A DNA stretch of 64,000 bases from Pseudoscleropodium purum. Lineage: Eukaryota > Streptophyta > Bryopsida > Hypnales > Brachytheciaceae. Of the stretch, positions 25,201 through 36,459 are shown piece after piece (positions within the stretch are counted from its first letter, which is position 1; every line of letters starts with the position of its first letter). The DNA lies in NCBI GenBank assembly GCA_963969395.1, contig OZ017795.1:29059063-29123062 (forward strand). The letters are read 5' to 3'. Under the pieces are notes generated by a model. The model was not told the origin of the DNA. It was given only the letters and a program-made list of their open reading frames with translations, and ran no database searches. The position numbers and the translations under genes were made by a program.

Positions 25201-25691
25201 AATGCCTCCCTCAAGCCCTCTTGAATACTCTCCAAACTTCCACTTTTTGCCATTATTATTAAATTGTTATTATTAAATTGGTCAAAATTTGAAAATATTG
25301 TATTATTGGCAAGTGAAAGGAGGTTCTTACGCACCAACATTTGGGTACCATATGCAAAAGTTATGAAGGGTCAGAGTATTTTTGGTAGATATTTTGAACA
25401 TATGTACATTTTTAAAATGTTGATTTGGGAGATGTATTCAATTGATGACAATGGTTTTAGGTAGGGTGCAATTTTGGGTGCATCCACCTTATGTGCTTGA
25501 ACTTCCTTTCTTCTAGAAGCTTTTTCATCTTCCTAGTATGAACCATACATAAGCAATGTGCAAACAAAATGAACCTTCACAAAAGGGAGCATTTGTTACC
25601 TCTTTTCTTCCATCTATAAAAAAAAAATTAATCTAACAAAATTAAATAGAGGTTTGAAGTGTGAAAATGCAAGAAGGCTATGCCAAGGATA
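25201..25691. other. intergenic, no feature recognised
   Basis: Nothing recognised. Confidence 0.3.
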
Positions 25692-25695
25692 TTAA

Positions 25696-26382
25696 TCCCT
25701 AAAACACAAAATCAAACTTGAAAGTCCTTCACTCTTTATCCTACATTTCTTGGCTATTTATGAGTGATTTAAAAAAAAAAAATTTTAAAGATGAGATCAA
25801 ATGCTTAAAATATGTCATAAAATTTCTACAATATCTTTTGAAAATTTCAAATTACCATGGATTTTGAAGAAAACATTAAGAAAATTCATATCAAATACAA
25901 AACATGTTAGAAAATTTTGAAAATATTATAATAGAAGTACATTATGAATAGTGCAAAATATTGTGACATAAAAGAATTTTTTGTATCACTCCATATTTAA
26001 AAACGTGGTTATAGATCCTCAACTTCAAACTTCAACAAAATGCTCATTTTAAGGATTTAAAAAAAATTCCAAGTGGGATGAAAACCACACTTTAGAAGCT
26101 TCATTTTATTAGTTTTGCTCTAAAGCAATGATATCATTTTAAATGTCAAATTCAAGTTTTATTGGAAAAAAAATTCACAGTATTGAAATACACTACATTG
26201 TGCACCATTTTGTTTGACAAACTATCCCATCAAAATAAAATAAATGACTAAAATGATTTGAACTTCAATCAATAGTATAAATATAGCATAAAAAATCAGA
26301 TGAAAATCATTCATTCTTCAACATGCACAAAGCTTGTTTGACCACCCAAAAGATATAAAATATTCTTGACATCTTTCTAGGG
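25696..26382. mobile_element. possible TTAA-type TIR element (687 bp)
   Basis: TTAA at 25692-25695 is followed by TCCCTAAAA; TTTCTAGGG precedes TTAA at 26383-26386. Only about 9 bp of TIR is visible and no second copy was found. Confidence 0.3.
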
Positions 26383-26386
26383 TTAA

Positions 26387-27829
26387 AATCTCTAATCTTG
26401 TATGTTACATGGACCCTATTATCAACAAAAATTCAAACAAACATTCAATTAGTAAGTGGTGTAAGCATGAAATGGCTAAATGTCTATGCTGCATTTTTTC
26501 TTGTGGAAGAGGCATTTTCTTTGATGACTAAAATATTCAAATCACATGCCTTCAAACAATGAAACCAACAAAATTGAAAGAAAACAACAACTTAATTGTG
26601 GATGTTAAAGAATTTTACCCTTGAAGGATAGATTGGTCACCATAGAAATCATTATTTTTGGGTATTGTGTGAATCATTTGCTTAACAAAAATCAAGAGCA
26701 CTCAATAGAGGTCCAACTAGTGTGCAAGACCTCTCCTTGATACAAAATTCCAAGGATTAAAATTAGCACTTCTATCTTATATGAAAGGATTCTTTGTCAT
26801 CCATTGAATGCTTAATGTCCAAATGTCCTTTTAGGTGTAAAACCATTTGCATGGAGACATATCACACCAAGAAGCTCCTTGGTACAATTCTTCATCTTGT
26901 AAAAGTCAATTATATTGTTGAAGAAAGTGACACCATTATTAAAGGCAAATTTGAATACTTCTTGGGCATCCTTCTTCTCAACAAATTGTCTTCTCATGGA
27001 AAGAAGACAAACATAACATTGTTTACCAATGAAATAGGGGTGGTTCCTTTTGCATCCTTGAAAAGGAATTCCCCATAATGAACAAAATTATCTTATATAG
27101 CTCCTCAACCAATCCTAATCCTTGCATTAATTGATAATTCCCTCATAAACATCTAAGGAGGTATAATATCTTCCTGATATTGGAAGAACCATTGCCTGGT
27201 TATATAATATTATGGACAAGCTTTGGCATTTGAGTCATAGACTCACAATGGTGCCATACATGCCACACATCTAGATTATACAGAAGGTAGATGCTTCAAT
27301 TCCACATGGCAACTTAAATGATGCATCCATAATCTTATAATAAAATCAAATTCAAAATACCAACCTTAAACCAAAGAAAAACTTAAAAGCTTGAAGACTC
27401 CATTTGTGAAAAATGTCAAGCTTTTGAAAGGTCAAATAAAGCATCAACACCATAACTACTTTTGAAGATTCTTAATTAATCCTATAGAACTTGCATTGTA
27501 TTCCACACACTTGTTCTTTACAACAACCTAAACATATTCAAAATTAATTACTCACCATACATACATACCTCAAATCCTTGTTTGCAAGGTTTAACCTTGT
27601 AAGGCTCTTGCGGACTTTAAGTGTCTAATAGATGATGCAAATTTTTTTTGTATAGGACTAAAGTGCAACTATTCATCCTCCCAATTTTGTTGTGAAAAGG
27701 GAACATCTTCTACAATAGTTTGACTTCCAATGAATACTTTTCCATTTTTTTAAGCGATTGGTTCCCATTAAAAAATGATGGTTTTAATGGAGAGCAACCC
27801 ATTCTTAAAGGGTTAAGGGACCTAACTTT
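26387..27829. other. intergenic, no feature recognised
   Basis: A 94-codon plus-strand ORF (26794-27078) has no recognised domain. No TIR pair identified. Confidence 0.3.
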
Positions 27830-28109
27830 ACTCTCATTTCACAATAAGGGAGGCAATCCATTCCTAACCATTTAAGTAGTTTTTGGTATTTGTAGGGCTT
27901 CACGTAAAAATAGGCAGCAAAAAGTATGCATAATTTTCCAAATTATTTTTCCACCATACAAAATTACTATGAATTATTTAGTGAAAGATGGACTTTTTTC
28001 CATATTGGTGATGTAGACCTTCTTCTTTCCAACCAAGGGTGGATGCAATATTGAGAGTCTTATTAGCCAATTGTAATGCACCACAATTGTATTGTGAACC
28101 ATGGCATAA
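27830..28109. repeat. dispersed repeat, family 5 (target of a TTAA insertion)
   Basis: Aligns with 39830-40095 (ATTTAAGTAG, AAAATTACTATGAATT, CCAATTGTAATGCACCACAA). The TTAA-type element at 28114-29016 interrupts it, at a position where the other copy has a single TTAA. Confidence 0.55.
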
Positions 28110-28113
28110 TTAA

Positions 28114-29016
28114 CCCCTAAAGGATCAAATTGCGTTTTTTTAACAATATAGCGATTTTGGACAACTCACTACAAATGGAATTTTTTTTTCTTTGAAATTT
28201 TTACAGAATATGTGCCCAAGGAATAGGTTGAAGGCCCAACAATTTTCATAATTTTTTACTACATGTTTCAAAAGTTATTGCATGATATGTAATTTTCAAT
28301 GCTCAATGGGCAATCCAAAAATTTCTTAAGTAATTACTTTTTTTTAAAATAAAAATTGAAATTTTTTTCTAAATTTATTTTTATATGGAAATCTTTGAAT
28401 TATCCCATTTTGATTTATAAGATGAGTGTTCTAGTTTGCAGGCAGTTATAGATTCCCTACTCTAAAATAAACTTTGGAGTCCTTTATTTAACTCAATTTT
28501 CAATATTTTTTGAAAAAATAAAGCATAGGATGTAGATTGTTTATTAATACATGAAGACTTTTGGGATTGTCATTTTTCGATTTTATATTTAAATTCTTAA
28601 CAATTTAGTGTTTTGAATTATTCTCTATTTCTTTCTACTTACTATTTTTTTCTTGTATGTTGTGCAATTCCAAATGATTAAAAAAATTTCAAGTATGTAT
28701 CCAAATTGACTTGAAGAATGAATCCAAAGAGTTACCACCATTTTGGACATTTTTTCATACAAATGTGACCTTGTACAGTGTAGTTGTTTGGTTTTTTGCA
28801 AGGCCTATAAAAGGATTTTTGTCAATTCAAACACTAATATCTTGCAATTTACAAGGTAGAAATTTCTGAATTCTTTTCCACATCTTCTCAAACTAATATA
28901 CTACAAAGTCCTATGGTTACATGTGTTCAAAACTTCTTTTTTAAATTTGGTATTTATATTAGAAATGACAGTTTTGGAACATTTTTGGTGAAAACATAGT
29001 CTTCAACCTTTAGGGG
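28114..29016 (+). mobile_element. TTAA-type TIR element, family 1 (903 bp)
   Basis: Flanked by TTAA at 28110-28113 and 29017-29020. Left end CCCCTAAAGGATCAAA, right end CAACCTTTAGGGG. Interior homologous to the other family-1 copies. The related family-5 sequence at 40090-40100 reads CCATTATTAATCTCC, an empty-site-like counterpart with one TTAA. Confidence 0.8.
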
Positions 29017-29264
29017 TTAATCATTGCTCATGTTGTTTTCATGGAAAGAGAATAGCCTACATTTCCAAACTAAAGTGTTGGTCAGGAATGGAATGCCTCC
29101 CATAAACAAAAAGTGAGATTGATTGACATAATCTTAAGCCAAGCTTCTGTCCATAGCCCATCATTAAGTTAATGTAGGAGTTGAAACTCTACAGACTACC
29201 CATTGCAAAAGAATCTCTTTCTTTTGGTTCCGTTGCACAACATTGAAACTCAAGGCTTTTTTTT

Positions 29265-29513
29265 CCATTTTTTATAAAGTGGCAAAGTGGCAATATAAAA
29301 TGTTATAGTGGTGCTCCAAATTTCAACATTTATCCACATATTGGAGAGAAAATATCCCATTAGCACACGTGACATGTTTAAAATTCTATTTTCATCCCTA
29401 ATCTAGCAATTTCATTAAAGATTTTATAAAATTTCATTTTTTTTTGGCAAAAAACTTTATGACTTGTTGCCATTCTTTAGCCCAAAATTTTTTGGTGCAA
29501 TTCGGCACCATTT
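29265..29513. repeat. dispersed repeat, copy 2 of 2
   Basis: Aligns with 24950-25200 over about 250 bp. Confidence 0.6.
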
Positions 29514-29632
29514 ACAATGCTAGAAAAAACCTGTTGAAAATTCACTAACTTTCAATCTTGTATAGTAAAGTACAACATGGTCCAAACACTCAATAACAAC
29601 TAGTTGTTAGTTTTTCCCAACCATTGACTTAA

Positions 29633-30276
29633 CCCCTAAATGCCTAATGTTCCATATTCTAGTGTCAACAATACTTTGAAGTTAAATAAAATCTAACCAA
29701 ATTGCTTTGTTTAATAGTTTATATTTTTGAAAAAAACTTCTTGAAGTCTAATTTTAGCTTCACAAATCTAATTTCGAAAATGATTGATTATAATCTTCCT
29801 TTTCAAGATTTTGTGCAAGGATATCTATTGCAATCTTGACTTTCCATAGTATTGAGAGCTCTTGGAAGTGAGCCTCAAATACACTATATCACAAAGAAAA
29901 ATTCACATTAGAGAGTCATTTAAGAAGAATTATAGAATAAATTTTGAGATGTTGTAAATTGATTGGGGTAATGCATATTATTTCCTCTAACATCATATCT
30001 TTTTGGTGACAAATTTTTTAGATCTGATATGTGAAAAATGGATTGAAGGACTTCAAATAACTTTAATAATTAACACATTCATGATCATACTCTATAATCT
30101 TTCAATCCCAAATTGCAACTATTAGATTTTCTTTTCTTATGTGATCTCTAGCATATCTAGTTTGAATTTGTATGGTTACAATTCCAAAAAAATTGATACC
30201 TTATCAAAATGTTGGCTTTTTGTTTAATTTAAAGGAAATTCTTAGAAGTTCAAAAAAGGCCTTGGGCATTTAGGGG
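29633..30276 (+). mobile_element. TTAA-type TIR element, family 3 (644 bp)
   Basis: Flanked by TTAA at 29629-29632 and 30277-30280. The ends CCCCTAAATGCCTAA and TTGGGCATTTAGGGG match as inverted repeats at 14 of 15 positions. The interior is the reverse complement of 765-1436. No ORF of note. Confidence 0.8.
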
Positions 30277-30564
30277 TTAAGATAGATGCTTTCAAATCTT
30301 CTCAATTCAAGGAGGTTACATGGCAAGTGCATTTAAGAAAACAAACTACTAGCAACACATCCTATAGCAACATTTGCAACAATATCCAATTGAAAATTGT
30401 TAGATTTCACAAAGTCAACGAATGAAAATAATTGTAATTGAAAATATAACACTTTGCGTGATAGTTGGAATTTTGACATTTTGCTCTTAAATAACTTCTA
30501 TAATAATCTCTATAGAATCTACATTGAAATTCGTTGTGTGGTATATAAGATGTATCATTAGAAG

Positions 30565-30830
30565 ATTTTTGGGGCCTCTAGATGTCTGTGAGTTATCACA
30601 GCCTGCGAATGCATGAAACAGGTTCGGCGTAGTGGTTTGACGTGGCCGAGACCCTACCATGTCATTGACCAAAAAAAATTAAATTAAATTCTTTTTTTTG
30701 CATTTGGAGACTAATTTTTTTTTTCTTTTATGAAAAAAAAATTCTGACAGCAGGCCGTTCTCCTCGTTGCAGGGAACAGTTGTGGGGGAACAAGCCCGAA
30801 ACAAGTTTCTGGACCCCCCAAAACTCTTTT
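30565..30830. repeat. dispersed repeat, copy 2 of 2
   Basis: Similar to 13740-14060, including GACAGC-GG-CGTTC and TGTGGGGGAA. May be an LTR or transposon end. Confidence 0.45.
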
Positions 30831-31169
30831 AATGTTTTTGATTCAAAAGTTTGTAGGATTTGAATTGATGCTCTAATGAATGTGAATTTTTGTTTTTGTG
30901 AGTATTCTACTCAAACTTCTAGAGGTTCACTAATTTTTTGGTTTTGGGGGGTCATTTCTTAGAATTTTTCATGATTAGTTTACACTCAAAGGTCCTTGAA
31001 ATGAGAGGTATCTCTAAAACACCCTTTGTTTGGTCATGCATCTAAGTAGATTTGAATGATATATTTGCATTTAGAAAGCCAATTTTTTCTTCATGTGTAT
31101 AACAAATTCTTTTTTTGTGGTTTGAAATGATCCTAAACTATTGAGTGTTGATGGTGAGGTATCCTAAAC

Positions 31170-31460
31170 CAAAATGGCATAGATGTGGGTTTGATACTTG
31201 ATGACGACAACCCCCTTGTTGACTTGTCCCCCCAAAGTCATTCCAAGGGTGTTAATAAAAAAGAAGCCCCCTATTTTGTGCCTAATTAATTTATCCTCTA
31301 TTCCTATTCTATTCTATACTGTAATTTGAGGTCTTTGATTACAAATATGAATTTCGAATTTGCAAACTTTATCATGCTTGGCAAATAAAAACTTTCAATG
31401 TCTTCTTTCTAGGATGAGTGAAGAGGTCAATTCACCCCACACTTTTAGAAGGGGATCAAA
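31170..31460. repeat. dispersed repeat related to 41620-41860
   Basis: Both hold CTTGTCCC...TTCCAAGGGTG near the start, then ATATGAATT(T/C)(C/A)GAATTTGCAAA and a GAGGTCAATTCAC block. Confidence 0.6.
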
Positions 31461-31509
31461 ATTAGGTGTTGCTACCACAAGGGTCTCAATTTTTGTAAAC
31501 TCATATAAG

Positions 31510-31850
31510 GGGCACTTCACACATGGGCCAACCAAGTCGAAAGGCCGTGGGAGTTCATGGCCAAACTTTGGGCAAGAGTCCAAAGAAATAGGCAATAAAT
31601 GGGCAATTTGACAGACTCTTGACCAAAGTTTGGGTTGCAACTTTGTGGCGACCCAAATTTTGGTCAAGAGTCCGTTGTGAGGCCATTGTCACGTAGGAGC
31701 TTGGGCTTCCATGTAGGCACTTTGGAGGGCGATGGATTTTGGATTGTGCCGCCTTGTGTGAAGGGTTGAGAGGCTAAAGTCGGGGTTTTCTAAAATTTGA
31801 TTGGTGAAGGCCAACAGACTCTCAACCTTGGGTCCATGTGTGAAGTGGCC
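31510..31850. repeat. repeat region with inverted CAAACTTTGG-type segments
   Basis: Contains the block shared with 21840-22010. The segment CAAACTTTGGGCAAGAGTCC near 31562 is nearly inverted at about 31612-31630 (GACTCTTGACCAAAGTTTGG), suggesting foldback structure. Confidence 0.4.
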
Positions 31851-31863
31851 CTAACTTACAATA

Positions 31864-32080
31864 AGGTACAGGGACCTGAAAGCATCCCTGTATCCAATGA
31901 TGTCCCTTTTTAGGAACGGGAGTCATTTCAGAACATAAATGTAGATATACCAAATACAGCTATAATTGTTGACAGACATATAAACCATGTATGATTCACC
32001 TAGATTTACGTTTCAGAATCACTTCCCTTCCTAGAAAGGGACGCCATTGGCTACAGGGACGCTATTAGGTGCCTGTACCT
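31864..32080. mobile_element. AGGT-ended foldback MITE (217 bp)
   Basis: Almost the whole element is one inverted repeat: about 70 bp at 31864-31933 pairs with 32011-32080. The termini are AGGTACAGGGACCT and, reverse complemented, AGGTACAGGCACCT. TA precedes the left end but CA follows the right, so the target duplication is uncertain. It lies next to the GC-rich island at 32.1-32.6 kb. Confidence 0.75.
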
Positions 32081-32105
32081 CATGTGTATTTGCTCTGGGT
32101 TTTAG

Positions 32106-32152
32106 GGTAACACGTGGCACGCAATCGGTGGCAGAGGAGTCCACCACGTGTC
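32106..32152. promoter_or_regulatory. two CACGTG G-boxes
   Basis: ACACGTGGCA near 32109 and CCACGTGTC near 32143 contain the G-box/ABRE core, about 35 bp apart. They lie at the edge of a GC-rich island; which gene, if any, they serve is unknown. Confidence 0.35.
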
Positions 32153-32231
32153 TTCCGCCCAAGCACTCAGGAGGCCCCCGGCAAGAGTAACGTAAACCGA
32201 GTAGCCCGGTTCGCCTCCAGGCTCTTCCCGG

Positions 32232-32510
32232 TCACAGCCGGTGAACAACCCCCCTCGTCCCCCTCGTCCTCGCCCCGCCCTTGTCAACCCTCCCAGATCT
32301 TCCACGATTTCTGCACAGAAGTCGCCCCAAAAAATCAAGGTACGAGCTGAGCTTCTCGATCGCGTCCTGGCGCGTAATAAGCCCTCCAAATCCCGGAGGC
32401 CGTGAGACGCCGTACAGATCGAACCCAGCCAGGGCAAAAATCGGGAAGAACGAACGAACCCCGTCGGAAAGAGTGCCGGAACTGCTGCTGCCGCTGCCGC
32501 TGCCGGCCAT
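32232..32510 (-). CDS. possible first exon of an unrecognised protein gene
   Basis: An ORF opens at an ATG (32510) in a GC-rich island unlike the surrounding AT-rich DNA. The translation starts with a Ser/Gly-rich stretch and continues with a mixed-composition segment (FFPIFALAGFDLYGV at about residues 21-35, then RQDAIEKLSSYLDFLG). After about residue 62 it becomes Arg/Gly-rich, which may be readthrough past a splice donor; candidate GT sites are weak (for example at 32341-32342). A TATA-like TTTTAAAA lies about 100 bp upstream (32607-32614). I do not recognise the family and saw no second exon within the window. It could equally be a CpG-rich non-coding tract. Confidence 0.3.
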   Translation of the reverse strand: MAGSGSGSSSSGTLSDGVRSFFPIFALAGFDLYGVSRPPGFGGLITRQDAIEKLSSYLDFLGRLLCRNRGRSGRVDKGGARTRGTRGVVHRL

Positions 32511-32606
32511 AGCTGCGAAGGACCGAAGCTAGTACGTAGCTAGTCGTAGTGCGTGGACATTAGAAACGCAGCATCCACGCAGGAGGAACAGTCGGCCCTG
32601 TGGGCG

Positions 32607-32614
32607 TTTTTAAA
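32607..32614 (-). promoter_or_regulatory. TATA-like motif upstream of 32510
   Basis: TTTTAAAA about 100 bp before the candidate ATG; significance depends on whether that exon is real. Confidence 0.2.
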
Positions 32615-32699
32615 ATTTTATTTTGTCTCCTTGGAAGCTAACTAGCTAGCGAGCGAGCACATGCGCCCGAGTTCTGATTCTAACGTATTCCCAACCACC

Positions 32700-34597
32700 T
32701 GGATTGACGCACAAATCGATGTGGAGACATTCATTCCTTCGGCAGCCTTCGTTTCAACAACTGTGAATCGCATGCAGGTCCAAAAAGTTGAGGGACTAGC
32801 TGGTGAGTCAATAGATTGCTTTCAGCTAGCTACGCAGCAATATGTATAAATATATGATAATGTTTGTCGCTACAGGACATCAATCAGTATGATATCTAGT
32901 AAGAACATTTTTGGGGGACTGGGATATACATAAAAACCATCATGGAAATGAGGGTAAAATAGAATTGGAAGAGATTCATGTCAACACTACGGATATATTA
33001 TCTAATGATTGTTGAGTTTGCTTACCAAGGGACACCAGGACACCAGCTTTGGACATGGACATGGACTGCCTCAACAGTCGCAAGGGAATTAAATCTGGGC
33101 TGGGTAGTTGGAGGGACAAAGGCCGAGTCTCACGGTTAGTTTTGCAGACTTGTACCGTTAAGAGTACGTGTCCTTGCCTTGAGAATGTGAGTTGATCTTC
33201 TTTTGAGGTTTCCTAAGAACCTGTTCATGCCATGTCGATCCCCGAAGGACAATTTGCAGAAGGGACACCAAAACTTGTTGTCTTAACGGTCCAAGTGGCA
33301 CTCATAACTTTGCTGCTAGTCTCAAATGGTGATACGCCGAGCTAGGTGGTTTGGTTTACCCAAGAGTAAAGACAGTAACGAGTTCATTCAATTGTTGTGA
33401 TGAACGTTACTCAAAAGCATTGAGAGTTCACGAAAGTAGACAGCAAAGAGCAACTGCAATGAACCATTGTCAAGTATTTATGCGGTAGCCAAGAACCCAT
33501 TACCAGTTTAGAAAGCGATACTTGAGACAACACTGATTTCTCCAATTAGTCTAGATCAGTCTTGATCAAAAGCTACAAATGAAGATACATGGGGAGACGA
33601 TATAAAGGCTGCCATAAAGCCCATACCAATTCTCTCACCAGAGGAATAATTTTTACCTACACTAATTTCAGAAACCAGTGCACCTACACTTCCTAAATGC
33701 TAGCAGAGGGTTTCACGAACTTCAATTCAAAAGAACCCCAAAACGTAGCCCAAGATTTGCCAAAACCCCGGTCAACATTGTTGAAACTAGTGTACACAGT
33801 CACACTTCGATTTTATCTACATACTGATTTATTGCACAAGATAGAAAAGAAAGAGAAACTAGCTCACTAATCTCGCCGTTTTAAAATTCTGGCCCCTTTT
33901 TGATAATCTGCCGTTGAACACTCAAATCAAGGAATCTCAGATCAGTACACTCAGCCATGAGCATCCGAGTCCATTGCCGCCTTCAACCTTCCAATCAAGA
34001 TCATCAGCAAGCCTTGCTGCTACCTGTTGCTATTGATCACGACCTGCTTTTCAGTTGACAGTATGACAATTACGGTCTTGCACGAAAATGGAAAAACAAC
34101 CAACATATGTTGGATGCCATGCAAGACCTAATCACAAATCTCCTTCAAAATACAATCTCCCCGTGCTCCCAATAAAATAAACCATAGTTGGCGATTCGGG
34201 GCTTGCATACAAACCATACCTAGTCACCAAAATCTCATGCAGAAATGATCTCTTCGAACCTCCAGACACAATTTAACCAACCCCAGGATAATATTTAGTG
34301 GTGAACTATAAACCCAGATCAGGTCCACCCTTGGCCCTTCATTATCCAACCAACACGTGGATAATACTTAGAGGTGACCAATGAATCCGGCTCAGGTCCA
34401 CTCGAGGCTCTCCATTACCCGCGAGATAAATTGACTCTCATTGGTGTTGGTCTGAACAACCGGCATATCATATGATTGAATACATCGAATGCCCGCCTCT
34501 CCATCAGTGCCGCGATTTCTTGCATGGAAATGAAGACCAATCTTAGGCAGAAAACCTGTCTCCTCAATCTGAATCGCAGAAAGCTCCAAATAATGAA
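32700..34597. other. unique-looking intergenic DNA and 3' region of the MAKR-like gene
   Basis: No repeat copy or domain recognised. The part next to 34598 should be the 3' UTR of the minus-strand gene; a minus-strand AATAAA lies near 33826 but I cannot place the poly(A) site. Confidence 0.4.
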
Positions 34598-35989
34598 TTA
34601 ATTAACCGGTGCAGCAACTTTTTGAAGATTTCCATCAACAAAATTTGAACTCTGAACCTGCTGCTCAGCGTCCTGTCGTTGGCTCTGTTTCTGCGACTCC
34701 TTGCAGTGAGCAATGGCACCCTGGATGGCGCTATGAAGCTCCGAGGACGCGGAGCTCGTGCTCGCACGACGCGGCGGTCCAGTTGACGCCGGAGGTGGCC
34801 TAGACTTGTTCATCTTCAAAGAAATCTCCTTCGGGGAGATTCGGAAGCTCTGTGAGAAAGGAGGGAAGCTTCGGCTTGTAGCAATAGCCGGTGAGGAGTG
34901 CTTCGTCGGAGCTCCGTCGTCCGACTTGCTGCTGCGACTAGGATTCAGCGCTTTCATGTACCGCTGCAGATAGCCTCTGGCTCCGCGAGGGTGGTCATGA
35001 CCGAACGTGCGAGAGGAAAGGTGGAGGTTCCCGCTCGGGGTGAGCTCTCCGCTGCAATCACTGAAGTATCGGTCCGTTCCTACCGGGGAAACAGAAAAAA
35101 ACTCGGGTGGCGCTGTTTCCATGGACTGCGTCTTCGGCTCCGCGCTGATGTCGTATGGCGACCTTGATGCTGTCGATTTCTTCGCCCCGAAGAGGACTTT
35201 CCATTTGAACGGCGGTCGGAGTCTTGCGGAGAAACGCTCCCCGGGGTGAGCACTGTGCGTGCTGAAAACCTCGCGGTTGTGAAGAAACGACGTCCCCCTG
35301 CCATCCGTGCTGCCGTCAAAGCAATCCTGGGAGCTTCCACTAGAGTCGCGAGACGACGAGTCGGACGAGTCACGGTCTGTGGAGCTGCTGCTGTTCTCGC
35401 CGCGGGGATCCCACCATGAGTTTCCAAGACGCGCGGGTATGGTCGGAACGACATCTACATTCTCCGACGAGGAAGCACTAATGCAAAACTTGGAGTACTT
35501 CGGCTGGAACAAGCTTGTAAACCTCGTTTGCATCAATGCATTAACACGAGCGATAATCTCCTCGTTACGCTGAACATTCCTAAACTGCGTCGTCGTTGCA
35601 GCAGGTACTTCCTCTTGCTGTTGCTGTTGTTGTTGTTGTTGCTGCTGCTGCTTCTCCAGTGACAATTTCTTCACCATTTGAATGCGAGGGGGTAAATGAA
35701 GCGGCAATAGCTGTCCCTTAAAAAAAAGCTCATCAGCAGGGGAGATACCTGACCGCTCCACAACCGTTGGCGCCTTCGTTGTCGACACGCCGCTACTAAA
35801 CTCAAACTCCTCCTGTTCATTCCCATTGTCTCCTCCAGCTTCCTCTTCGCCCTCTCCAGCTCCTGCCGACGACCACAGAAACGAAAACGGCGCCTCCACC
35901 TCCTCCCACTCCTCTTCCGCAGGTCCTTCCGGCCGGCGCGGCTTAATCTGAGTGAAGTCTCGACGCGACCATTGCTCCTCGGACTCCAT
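34598..35989 (-). CDS. MAKR: membrane-associated kinase regulator (MAKR/BKI1-like), 463 aa
   Basis: An uninterrupted single-exon ORF. Family members are plasma-membrane-associated, largely disordered proteins that bind and inhibit or modulate receptor kinases such as BRI1 in brassinosteroid signalling. The family-typical block ISPADELFFKGQLLPLHLPP is at about residues 82-101, preceded by acidic stretches and FEFS. A Gln run (12 residues) is at 114-125. A Ser/Asp-rich segment (about 200-225) is followed by basic FKWKVLFGAKK (261-271), possibly helping membrane contact. The C-terminal ELHSAIQGAIAHCKES (about 417-432) matches the BKI1-type receptor-interacting motif. I start at the ATG at 35989 (GTTATGGAG, purine at -3, G at +4); an upstream in-frame GTG at 36004 is not a plausible plant start. 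GC content is far above the flanks. The exact MAKR number or BKI1 orthology, and the receptor partner, are not resolvable here. Confidence 0.88.
   Translation of the reverse strand: MESEEQWSRRDFTQIKPRRPEGPAEEEWEEVEAPFSFLWSSAGAGEGEEEAGGDNGNEQEEFEFSSGVSTTKAPTVVERSGISPADELFFKGQLLPLHLPPRIQMVKKLSLEKQQQQQQQQQQQQEEVPAATTTQFRNVQRNEEIIARVNALMQTRFTSLFQPKYSKFCISASSSENVDVVPTIPARLGNSWWDPRGENSSSSTDRDSSDSSSRDSSGSSQDCFDGSTDGRGTSFLHNREVFSTHSAHPGERFSARLRPPFKWKVLFGAKKSTASRSPYDISAEPKTQSMETAPPEFFSVSPVGTDRYFSDCSGELTPSGNLHLSSRTFGHDHPRGARGYLQRYMKALNPSRSSKSDDGAPTKHSSPAIATSRSFPPFSQSFRISPKEISLKMNKSRPPPASTGPPRRASTSSASSELHSAIQGAIAHCKESQKQSQRQDAEQQVQSSNFVDGNLQKVAAPVN
35610..35655 (-). repeat. CAG/CAA trinucleotide run encoding 12 Gln
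   Basis: Mixed CAA and CAG codons inside the MAKR-like gene, between the SPADELFF block and the central region; a likely site of length variation. Confidence 0.85.
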
Positions 35990-36459
35990 AACTCTCACTT
36001 TCACACAAACCTCACCACTAATCCCACAAGAACAAAGAACCTCACTCTTAGCTTCATTTACATGAAAACATGCAGCAAGCTAGCCGTCACGTCTCGAATT
36101 CTATCTGCGACATGTACATTCACAACATCGACGTGTTGAAAAGCTAATCAACCCCGCTTCATCATCATCACGGCAATGATCGCCCCCTCATATATGGACC
36201 GAACGACCTCGGAACGTTAACGTTACCGTCCCTTCAAACCACGACGTCGTTCTCTTGAATAATAATGCCAACTATGGAACGCATGCACAAGCTAACAACA
36301 ACAACAGGACTCCTTCGTGCTCTTCGTTCTACTTCGGCTTCCATTGTGGTGCCAGTTTTCCCATGCACCGCCATAGCTGCACTCGCTAGCTTAAGCTTAT
36401 ACACTCCAGCTCCTGCAAATCGCCTTCCCATGAGCGCCACTAGTACAGTAGTTCACCAG
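35990..36459 (-). promoter_or_regulatory. presumed promoter and 5' UTR of the MAKR-like gene
   Basis: Upstream of the start codon at 35989. A TATA-like CATATATG lies at 36189-36196, about 200 bp before the ATG. A palindromic AACGTTAACGTT is near 36215. ORFs on both strands here (36234-36462) have no recognised domain. Confidence 0.4.

Noticed and set aside
28110..29020. LTR retrotransposon or solo LTR interpretation of the TTAA elements
   Set aside because: Ends are inverted, not direct, repeats; there is no TG...CA terminus, primer-binding site or 5-bp duplication.
32102..32437. 111-codon minus-strand ORF in the 32-kb island
   Set aside because: Arg/Gly-rich, in a different frame from the better-placed ATG at 32510, and no motif; could still hold part of a spliced exon.
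34564..35573. Overlapping ORFs on both strands within the MAKR-like gene (up to 124 codons)
   Set aside because: Shadows of GC-rich coding sequence; none has a family motif, whereas the 463-aa frame does.
34598..36004. Start of the MAKR-like protein at 36004 (five residues longer)
   Set aside because: The codon at 36004 is GTG; the next in-frame ATG at 35989 has good context and is the plausible plant start.
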